Positions 37,224 to 44,614 of a stretch of 46,431 bases of DNA are shown piece by piece. A program made the position numbers and the translations under genes. The notes beneath the pieces were generated by a model. It worked only from the letters and a program-made list of their open reading frames with translations, ran no database searches and was not told where the DNA came from. Position 1 is the stretch's first letter. The number at the start of each line of letters is the position of its first letter. The DNA comes from Candidatus Roseilinea sp. (GTDB lineage Bacteria; Chloroflexota; Anaerolineae; J036; Brachytrichaceae), in the NCBI GenBank assembly GCA_025055235.1, contig JANWYN010000100.1:1-46431 (forward strand), given 5' to 3'.

Positions 37224-39548
37224 CTATTCTTTCGGTTCAGCAGCGTCAGTGCTGATCTGCTTGATGGCGATGATGGGTGATAGCGCATCCAACATCCCGT
37301 TCAACAGACGATGAATTTCAGTCTGGTTGAACTTCCCTTGGCGAGCACATAAGAAGACGTCCAATTCATCCTCATTCTCGTCTGTTGGATAGTCGCGCGC
37401 AGTGACCACGATGATCGGCAGTGAAGGGAAACGCTCGCGGATTCGCTCCGCCAGGTCGAATCCTTCAGTGTCAGGCAAGTTGAGGTCAAGAAAGGCCACA
37501 TCCGGTTGCGCATGCGCTAGTATGTCCCACACCTCTGTTGCATTGGTCGCTCGTAACACATCTACAGTCGGGTGAGTAGCCTCAATGACCAATTCCAGGT
37601 AGTCTTGCATCGCTGGGTCATCTTCAATGATTAGGCAGCAAGCGATCGGCTGATCTCTTCGAGAACAACGCGAATCGCGTAACGCTTGAATGATGCGTTG
37701 GCGGGAGATTGGCTTGACCAAATAATCGCTGATGGATGGTGGCAGCGGCTGGCGAGCCAATCCTGGCAGCGCGCATGAGATGAGAGGTATGCCGTTGAGC
37801 ACCATCGCTAATGCCAGCGCCTGGTTGATATCTCGTGCGTCATGCATGGCCTGAATAACAGCCAAGGGTCGTGCTTCGTCGAGTGATTTCAACAGCGCTT
37901 GCTCGTTCGCCACCCAACTGATGTCGCAGTTGGTCAGATGGGTACTCAACAAACGACGCGTGTGATGGGCTGATTCATCACTTCCATCTGCAACAGGCAC
38001 GAAGGCCACGACCGGCTTGCGCGCTCGAGCGTTGCGTTCCCAGAGCGACCAGAACCGCTCTTCGTCGGCATGGTCACGACGCTGCGAATCGGCGTTGGCT
38101 GCTAGATGAAGCAAATCGGGTTGAATCGGCAAAGCAAAACTGAACGTGCTGCCTATTCCCAGTTGGCTTTCCGCCCAGATGCGTCCACCATGCAGCTCGA
38201 TCAACTGACGGCTAACAGCCAGACCCAGACCTGATCCGCGTTGCCAGCGAAAGAATGCGCCGTCGAGCTGTCGAAACTCTTGAAACAAGCGCGGCAGCTC
38301 CGTAGGTGGGATGCCAATGCCAGTGTCAGAGACGCTTACGATGAGCTCTGGCTGGGGATGCGGCGTTTTTGTAGCTTGAACCCGAATCGTTACGCCTCCT
38401 TGCTCAGTAAACCGTACTGCGTTGGTCAGCAAGTTGAGCAGCACTTGCCTGATACGGATGCGATCCAGACTCACGAGCGGCAGATCCGATTCGGCTTCGA
38501 CGCGCAGATATAATCCGCGGGCATCGTATAGACCACGCACGATGTTCACTGACTCTTGGATAACGTCGGCGATGCAAGTCGGTTCCTTGACCAGGGTCAA
38601 CCGATCTGCGTTGATGCGAGCCAGGTCGAGCACATCGTCCACCAGTTGTGACAGATGCTGGGCGCTTTGATAAATCTGCTGGATATGATTTCTCAGTCTC
38701 GGTGACCAGGTTTGGACGCCGTACACCTCGGGTGCGTTAACCATCATCTCACTGAACCCGATGATCATGTTGAGCGGACTGCGCAACTCGTGGCTAACTG
38801 CATTGGCGAATTGAACCTTGAGCATGCGCGCCTGTTCAGCCTCTTGACGCGCTAGTACCAGCATCCGATTAATGCGGTCAATGCGGTTGTATGCGCTGTC
38901 TAGCTCCTTATTCAAACGCAGCAGTTCCGCGCGGTGATCCTGGGCTTCGCGCGTCGCCCTCAGCGCGCTCTGTGTGCTCTCCCACTCCCAGCGCAGCACG
39001 GTATACAGTTGGCGCGCGCCCAGATACGATACGAAGCCAGCGATGACGACAACCACGATTGCCCACCACGCCCTTTCCAGCGAAATTTGTGGCCATGCCA
39101 GACTGGTAGTCGCAACGATTGCCAGCACAGCGATGGAGACTGCAATCGGCGACTCACGATCTGACATGAGCAAGCCGGCCGCGATAACAATGACGGGGAA
39201 GAACTGGAGCGCTGGTCCTGCGGGAAAGAACAGAACCTCGTATGACGTAGCCACGGTCAGCGACAGGACGAAAACCCATCGCGCCAGATAGGGCCTCGAA
39301 TGGCGTAGCATTTGCGCTATCCATATACCCGCTCCCAGCGCAGTAGCGACTTGCCACGTGTAGAAGAGATGGGGAGAATCCCGCCACGCAGCAGCCCGCA
39401 GAAAAGGTATCACGAAAATAATGCCAGCCGCAATTAACAACGCTTCAAAGTAACCTGAGCGTAGGTAGCGGCTTTCCTCTTCGAAGTCCATAGCCACGCG
39501 TGGCACGCTGGTATCCATACTAGCGGTGTCTTGGGTCTGACGCTGCAT
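37224..39548 (-). CDS. Hybrid sensor histidine kinase with two receiver-like domains
   Basis: 774 aa. Five or six N-terminal membrane helices (about 35-190) are followed by a coiled coil, the dimerisation domain with His253 (FANAVSHELRSPLNMIIGFSEMM), and ATPase boxes LLNLLTNAVRFTEQGG, VSDTGIGIPP and GSGLGLAVSRQLIEL. Then comes a receiver-like domain without the acceptor Asp (AVIQAMHDARD) but with the Lys-Pro (YLVKPISRQ), and a second receiver with Asp688 (VAFLDLNLPDTEG). The ATG at 39548 has AGGAGG 4 bases upstream, one of the strongest sites in the window. It converges with the 35931 gene and is divergent from the sugar importer, which it may regulate. Confidence 0.9.
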   Translation of the reverse strand: MQRQTQDTASMDTSVPRVAMDFEEESRYLRSGYFEALLIAAGIIFVIPFLRAAAWRDSPHLFYTWQVATALGAGIWIAQMLRHSRPYLARWVFVLSLTVATSYEVLFFPAGPALQFFPVIVIAAGLLMSDRESPIAVSIAVLAIVATTSLAWPQISLERAWWAIVVVVIAGFVSYLGARQLYTVLRWEWESTQSALRATREAQDHRAELLRLNKELDSAYNRIDRINRMLVLARQEAEQARMLKVQFANAVSHELRSPLNMIIGFSEMMVNAPEVYGVQTWSPRLRNHIQQIYQSAQHLSQLVDDVLDLARINADRLTLVKEPTCIADVIQESVNIVRGLYDARGLYLRVEAESDLPLVSLDRIRIRQVLLNLLTNAVRFTEQGGVTIRVQATKTPHPQPELIVSVSDTGIGIPPTELPRLFQEFRQLDGAFFRWQRGSGLGLAVSRQLIELHGGRIWAESQLGIGSTFSFALPIQPDLLHLAANADSQRRDHADEERFWSLWERNARARKPVVAFVPVADGSDESAHHTRRLLSTHLTNCDISWVANEQALLKSLDEARPLAVIQAMHDARDINQALALAMVLNGIPLISCALPGLARQPLPPSISDYLVKPISRQRIIQALRDSRCSRRDQPIACCLIIEDDPAMQDYLELVIEATHPTVDVLRATNATEVWDILAHAQPDVAFLDLNLPDTEGFDLAERIRERFPSLPIIVVTARDYPTDENEDELDVFLCARQGKFNQTEIHRLLNGMLDALSPIIAIKQISTDAAEPKE

Positions 39549-39850
39549 ATTCCTCCTCGTCTCTCGCGGGTTATTGCTCGATCCAAAGGCCGACTAAAGA
39601 CCGCTCTTTGACCGTTCAGAGCCCGCCAGATGATTATCCTTTAAAACGGCTTTCATCATCCTCCTCGTCGTGGCAGACAGTCGTTCGCTTAAGCAGGCCT
39701 ATGTCCTGTAATGACGTCGCATTGCTATAGCCACGATGAGGCTCAAACAGGAGGGTACCCGAACGAAGAGACTAATCCCTAGCACCAGCACCAAGATCAA
39801 GATTACCTGATCCGCTTCCCGAGAATGATCGCTTGAAAAGGAGAGGTGTC
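39549..39850. other. Intergenic region between hybrid kinase and sugar importer
   Basis: 302 bases between divergent genes, without a credible ORF. A weak plus-strand promoter candidate is TTGACC (39608-39613), an 18-base spacer and GATTAT (39632-39637), which would give a leader of about 200 bases. The end carries AAGGAGAGG, the ribosome-binding site of the importer lipoprotein. No riboswitch was recognised. Confidence 0.4.
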
Positions 39851-41587
39851 ATGTTTCGCAAAATGACTCTGCTATCCCGAAGCGTAGCTATCACCGTAAT
39901 CGCTGCCTTCGTCGTTGGTTGCGCTAGTGTAACGACTCCGGCCGCTCCCGCGTCGCCCGAGCCGGCGCAGCCAGCAGCGCCAGCCGAGCAACCGACAGCT
40001 GTCCCCGCCGCTCCAGCCGAACAGCCAACAACAGCGTCAGCTGCGCCAGCCGTTGACTTGCCTGGGTTGAACCCCGTGCCCAATCGTAAGCTATATAAGG
40101 GCACTATCGTCGTGTCCACCTTGGGCGCTAATCCGGAGAGGGAGCGCTTTAAGTCATTGGTTGCAGCTTACAAGCGCTTACAACCCGATGTCGAAGTGAT
40201 CATCGAAGGTCCACCGGCTGGCGTAGGCTACCCTGAGTGGCTGGGCACCCAACTGGCCGCTGGTGAACCTTCCAAGGTGCGTCCAGACCTCGTATCAGGC
40301 AACTATCAGCCGACTTATGCCAACTACGTAAACCTGGATAAATACGTCTTCGAGATCAACCCTTATACGGGGCGCATCTGGAACGAAGACGTGGATTGGA
40401 GCTTCTGGCAGGAGCGCAACGCACGCGGCGAACGCATCATGCTCCCGACCGAGGCTGTGCACATCTTGTGGTTCTACAACAAGGACATCTTCGACCAGGC
40501 TGGCGTTCGCCCTCCCCGAACGTGGGACGACCTAGTTGCAGCCTGCGAGCGAATTGAAGCGGCTGTTCCGGATGTCAGTTGTGTCGGCGCCAACTATGTG
40601 TGGAAGCTGAACCAGTGGATCCTGCAAATCTACTGGGATCAATACGCCCGCGACATCATTGACATCGTGCGTTGCCGTCCCGGTGATTACTGCTACGACG
40701 AAGAGGTTGACGGCAAGTTCGCATTCGACCCAAACGACCCGATGCTTGAAGGGAAGTACAACAAGAACTTTTCGCGCTACTATGCCGCCATTCGCGACGG
40801 TCAGATCCGCTTCGACACGCCCGAGATGGCCGATCTCGTGCGCAACCTGGCGAAGATCTTCCCTAAGCATGCCTCGCCTAGTTTGTTCGTTGATACCACC
40901 GAGTACTCACAATTCCTACAACAGCAGGTTGCGACTATTATTGACGGCACTTGGTCGCTCGGAGGACTGACGCGCGATATGGCGAACCTAACCAACCTGA
41001 CAGCAGAGCGGATGAAGCAACTCGGCATCAGCGAGACGGTCAAGCTTCAGCCTTTCGCATGGGGCACGTTCGAGAATCCGGCGATGACTGGACCGTTGAT
41101 CCGCTTCCCCAACGTGCGCAGCATCGAATCGGCCACTGGCGTGTATGCCAGCATCATTGACAAGAGCGCCGAGCAGACCGAAATGGTGCTCGACTTCCTG
41201 ATGTTCTGGTTCTCCCAACCTGGCTATCAGGCCTATGTAGACGGCGACCTGAAGGACCCGCTTACCCCAGGCGGATATAGCCCGGCCGGCCCAGTCATGG
41301 TCAAGGGCGTACAGATCCCTCAGCAGTATCAAGAGCTGATGGATAATGTCCAAATGATGGGCAACACAGAGAATGGTCTATTCCTCCCACATCGCTTCCC
41401 AATCGAGAACTTGGACAAGGAGGCAATGAACCAACTGAAAGATGCACTGGAAGGCAAGATCACACCGGAGGAATATGCTGCCTGGCTACAGAAGGCCTGG
41501 ATGGATAACTTCGACGAGATCATCAAGAAGGCTGGCCTGACTCAGGAAGACCTGGATAACCCTGCTCGCGATCCTGCTGCAAACTGA
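39851..41587 (+). CDS. Extracellular sugar-binding lipoprotein (SBP family 1)
   Basis: 578 aa, longer than the usual 400-450. The signal peptide ends in lipobox VVGC (residue about 24), giving a lipid-anchored protein. A Pro/Ala/Thr-rich tether of about 45 residues follows, then a MalE/UgpB-like fold (GTIVVSTLGANPERERFKSLVAAYKRLQPDVEVIIEG; ILWFYNKDIFDQAGVRPPRTWDDL; QVATIIDGTWSLGG). The substrate is probably an oligosaccharide. The ATG at 39851 is supported by AAGGAGAGG; the TTG at 39833 is upstream of that site. A strong hairpin after the stop may raise its expression over the permeases. GC content is clearly lower than in the first 33 kb. Confidence 0.92.
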   Translation: MFRKMTLLSRSVAITVIAAFVVGCASVTTPAAPASPEPAQPAAPAEQPTAVPAAPAEQPTTASAAPAVDLPGLNPVPNRKLYKGTIVVSTLGANPERERFKSLVAAYKRLQPDVEVIIEGPPAGVGYPEWLGTQLAAGEPSKVRPDLVSGNYQPTYANYVNLDKYVFEINPYTGRIWNEDVDWSFWQERNARGERIMLPTEAVHILWFYNKDIFDQAGVRPPRTWDDLVAACERIEAAVPDVSCVGANYVWKLNQWILQIYWDQYARDIIDIVRCRPGDYCYDEEVDGKFAFDPNDPMLEGKYNKNFSRYYAAIRDGQIRFDTPEMADLVRNLAKIFPKHASPSLFVDTTEYSQFLQQQVATIIDGTWSLGGLTRDMANLTNLTAERMKQLGISETVKLQPFAWGTFENPAMTGPLIRFPNVRSIESATGVYASIIDKSAEQTEMVLDFLMFWFSQPGYQAYVDGDLKDPLTPGGYSPAGPVMVKGVQIPQQYQELMDNVQMMGNTENGLFLPHRFPIENLDKEAMNQLKDALEGKITPEEYAAWLQKAWMDNFDEIIKKAGLTQEDLDNPARDPAAN

Positions 41588-41598
41588 TCTTCCAGCAT

Positions 41599-41636
41599 GT
41601 CGAGTCGTGCCGCATCATCTTGCGGCACGACTCGAC
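41599..41636. terminator. 15-bp perfect hairpin after the binding-protein gene
   Basis: GTCGAGTCGTGCCGC (41599-41613) and its complement (41622-41636) are separated by 8 bases, followed by TTTCGGG. The T-run is short, so it may be a partial terminator or an mRNA-stabilising stem. Such elements often give more binding protein than permease in ABC operons. Confidence 0.75.
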
Positions 41637-41702
41637 TTTCGGGAGGCTGCCCTTGTGGTTAGGCATTGTGCTCAAAGGTCCATGTGTAACGAGGTATAAC
41701 GA

Positions 41703-43727
41703 ATGGCCACCCGCGCTGGGCCCACGCGACCTGTAATGAGTGTGGCTGCACCGAAAAGCCAATCGTGGGCGATCGCTCCAAGCGGCCGGGCCATTCTGGC
41801 TGCGCTGGCGATCAGCTTCGTTTTGCTAAATGTCCTCTACTTCACGTCTCTGCGCCCGAAAGCGAATGTCATCGAGAAGGTGCAAGCGATTCCAGGTGGA
41901 CGGGTGCTCGAGGCGGTTGCCATAGGAGACAACCGCGTCCTGGCACTCACATCCGACAATCGATTCGTCTTGGTCGAGGATGGCAGCGTTGTTGCTGAAA
42001 CCCCAGTGGACAAGACCGTTACGTCGCTAGATATCACCGCTGATTCATCCAAAATCGTCGGTGGCACGAGTGATCGCGACGTCATTATCTGGGATGCTCA
42101 ACTGAACGAACTAAGGCGCTTTCAGGTCAATGGCCGGGTCACCAGCTTGAAAGTCGCCGAAGACAACACGGTCGTGATCGGCTACGGCGTAGGGCGATTC
42201 ACTGGTCGCTTCAACGTCGGGCGTTTCGATTTGCAAGGTAACCCAGTGTTCACGAAGCGAGTTGGCCAAGATGTGAACGCTGTAGCAGTTGCAAACGATC
42301 TCAGCATCTACGCAAACGTCAGTGGAGACGTCGGCGCTTTGGGATCGGATGGAGAACACGTCTGGCGCGGCAAAGCTGTAAAGCCGTTGCTGCAAATGGA
42401 CGTTACTGCCGACGGTCACGTCATTGGAGCAGACGAGCGCGGCATGGTATACCTAATTGACGTCGCGACCGGCAAAACCATTTGGAATCAGAAGCTGTCC
42501 GATTACCGGATGCGCATGGTCGCCTACGACGCACTGTCCGACAAAATTGTTGCCGGCGACGAAGATGGCAGGCTGTTCATGCTCAACATGGATGGCCAAC
42601 TGTTCTATCAAGCCAAAGCTTCTGCTAGCCCAATCCGCAGCTTCATTCATACAGTTCAGGACAATTTGTTCGCAGTTAGCAGCAACGGTGAATGGATCAA
42701 GATTGATTTAGGCCTGGCATTAGGTGCACAGCGCCAGCAGGCCATTAACACCGGTTGGTTGATCAGCAACCTGATGCTGATTGCAGCCGCTGTGACAACG
42801 TTGACGCTGACTGTTCCTCGACTCCGGGCATCAGCTTTCCACACCGCGCGCCAGATCAAACAATCCAAGACGGCCTACTTGCTTATCGCGCCGTCCATGA
42901 TTCTGATTTTGATCTTCGCATACGTACCAACGGTGATGGGTCTCTACTATTCGTTCACTAATTTCAATCTGGCCGAGCCCATCAAATTCATCGGTCTTGA
43001 CAACTTCGTCCGCGTGTTAACAAAGGATCCCTTCTTCTGGGTCGGCGTTGGCAACATGGTGCTGTTGTTGGTGACGGGCATCATCAAGTCGCTCACAGTT
43101 CCCCTATTAGTGGCGGAACTCGTGTTCTGGCTACGTTGGGCGCGGGTCAAGTATTGGATGCGCGTGGCATTCATCGTGCCCAGCATCGTGCCCGGCGTTG
43201 TGGGCGTTCTGCTGTGGAAGCAGATCTATGACCCGCAAATCGGTTTGCTGAACGAAACGCTCAAGGCGCTTGGGCTTGGTCATCTGACGCGAGCTTGGCT
43301 GGCTGATGCGAACACAGCGATCTGGGCCATTATCTTTGCTGGATTCCCTTGGGTGGGCATCTTCGCTTTCCTGATCTATCTTGGCGGCCTGCTCAACATC
43401 AATCACGAGATTTTCGACGCTGCCGCGATTGACGGCGCCAGCGCCTGGCGCCGATTCTGGGACATTGACTTGAAGATGATCCGCCCGCAATTGCGACTGA
43501 TTCTGTTCTTCACCTTCTTGGGCAGTGTCCAAGAATACGGCAATATCTGGATCATGACGCGCGGTGGCCCAGGAACAGCCACGTACGTGCCAGGCCTGCA
43601 GATGTTTCTGCAAATCTCGGCTGCCGAATTTGGCTATGCGTCGGCCATCGGCTTCATCCTGGCGCTGGTCGTACTGGTGATCACGGTGTGGCGGTTCCGC
43701 TTCAGCCAGCAGCCGGATGTTGACTAA
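41703..43727 (+). CDS. Sugar ABC permease fused to an extracytoplasmic beta-propeller
   Basis: 674 aa, more than double a normal MalF/UgpA-type permease. After a positively charged N-terminus comes one membrane helix (about 29-48). Residues of about 60-345 form repeated WD40/PQQ-like blades (SKIVGGTSDRDVIIWDAQL; GMVYLIDVATGKTIWNQKL; DKIVAGDEDGRLFMLNMDG). A second helix (about 352-373) and a basic linker (RLRASAFHTARQIKQSK) lead into a six-helix MalF-like permease (395-674) with the coupling loop EIFDAAAIDGASAWRRFWDI at 569. Positive-inside charge puts the propeller outside the cell. The ATG has GAGGT 8 bases upstream. The propeller may bind the lipoprotein or the sugar polymer. No frameshift or internal start pattern suggests two genes. 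Confidence 0.9.
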   Translation: MATRAGPTRPVMSVAAPKSQSWAIAPSGRAILAALAISFVLLNVLYFTSLRPKANVIEKVQAIPGGRVLEAVAIGDNRVLALTSDNRFVLVEDGSVVAETPVDKTVTSLDITADSSKIVGGTSDRDVIIWDAQLNELRRFQVNGRVTSLKVAEDNTVVIGYGVGRFTGRFNVGRFDLQGNPVFTKRVGQDVNAVAVANDLSIYANVSGDVGALGSDGEHVWRGKAVKPLLQMDVTADGHVIGADERGMVYLIDVATGKTIWNQKLSDYRMRMVAYDALSDKIVAGDEDGRLFMLNMDGQLFYQAKASASPIRSFIHTVQDNLFAVSSNGEWIKIDLGLALGAQRQQAINTGWLISNLMLIAAAVTTLTLTVPRLRASAFHTARQIKQSKTAYLLIAPSMILILIFAYVPTVMGLYYSFTNFNLAEPIKFIGLDNFVRVLTKDPFFWVGVGNMVLLLVTGIIKSLTVPLLVAELVFWLRWARVKYWMRVAFIVPSIVPGVVGVLLWKQIYDPQIGLLNETLKALGLGHLTRAWLADANTAIWAIIFAGFPWVGIFAFLIYLGGLLNINHEIFDAAAIDGASAWRRFWDIDLKMIRPQLRLILFFTFLGSVQEYGNIWIMTRGGPGTATYVPGLQMFLQISAAEFGYASAIGFILALVVLVITVWRFRFSQQPDVD

Positions 43728-43745
43728 CGATTGCGGGATAAAGTC

Positions 43746-44585
43746 ATGACCAAGCGAGCCAATCTGACCAGCAGCCTGAGCGTCCTCGCCTTGCTCGCCA
43801 TCCTGTTCTTTTCGTTCGTGCCGGTGATCATGATGGTCACCATGTCGCTGAAGGACAGCATCCTCATCTATGGCGACTTCTGGGCGCCTCCCATTCCGCC
43901 AATGTGGAGCAACTACAACCGAGCTTTGCTCGATCTCTTAGCGCCTGCAGCGCGAACGATCACCATGGCAGCAGTCTCCATTGTTGGAATTACGTTCTTC
44001 TCCTGTCTGGCCGCCTACGCTTTTGCCCGGCTCAAGTTCTTTGGCAAGGAGTTCTTGTTCTATCTGGTGATCTTCATCTTCCTCGTGCCCGGCGTGCTGA
44101 CGCTCACCCCTAGTTTCGTTCTCGCGAACACGCTGGGACTACGCAATTCGCTGCCTGGTTTGACGCTGTTCTATATCGGCGGTGGCCAAGTTTTCGCGAT
44201 CTTCATCCTGCGCGCGTTCTTCCAGTCCCAACCGGAGGAGATCTTCGAATCCGCGCGGCTCGATGGCGCAAGCGAGTTGCGTTCCGTGTTCGCAATTGCT
44301 GTGCCCCTGGCCCGACCCATCTTGGTCACGCTGGCGATCATGAACTTCCTCGCCATCTACAACGACTTGATCTGGCCATTGCTCATGCTGCCTTCGCCGG
44401 AGAATCGCACGCTAACGATCGCCTTGCAAGCCTATCAGCCGCTCAACGAGCGATTACCGGGGCGCCCTGACCTTGGAGTGATCACAGCCGGCTACGTATT
44501 TGCCTCGATCCCGATCCTAATGGTATTCGCCTTTGGTATGAAGTATTACATCGAAGGCTTGACATCCGGTGCTATCAAGTCCTGA
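43746..44585 (+). CDS. Sugar ABC permease, MalG/UgpE type
   Basis: 279 aa with six hydrophobic segments. The coupling loop for the ATPase is EEIFESARLDGASELRSVFAIAVPLARP, and FVPVIMMVTMSLKDS and FLAIYNDLIWPLLML are typical. It pairs with the propeller-fused permease encoded 18 bases upstream. The ATG at 43746 is chosen; an in-frame TTG at 43731 lies just after the upstream stop and is less likely. No ATPase gene follows, so the importer probably uses a shared MsmK/UgpC-like ATPase encoded elsewhere. Confidence 0.92.
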   Translation: MTKRANLTSSLSVLALLAILFFSFVPVIMMVTMSLKDSILIYGDFWAPPIPPMWSNYNRALLDLLAPAARTITMAAVSIVGITFFSCLAAYAFARLKFFGKEFLFYLVIFIFLVPGVLTLTPSFVLANTLGLRNSLPGLTLFYIGGGQVFAIFILRAFFQSQPEEIFESARLDGASELRSVFAIAVPLARPILVTLAIMNFLAIYNDLIWPLLMLPSPENRTLTIALQAYQPLNERLPGRPDLGVITAGYVFASIPILMVFAFGMKYYIEGLTSGAIKS

Positions 44586-44614
44586 AAACTGAACCGCGCC
44601 AACAACCCTTATCC

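Noticed and set aside
41703..43727. Two separate genes (propeller protein and permease) with an internal start
   Set aside because: The frame is continuous, the linker contains a second membrane helix and basic residues consistent with one topology, and no ribosome-binding site with an ATG is evident at the permease boundary.
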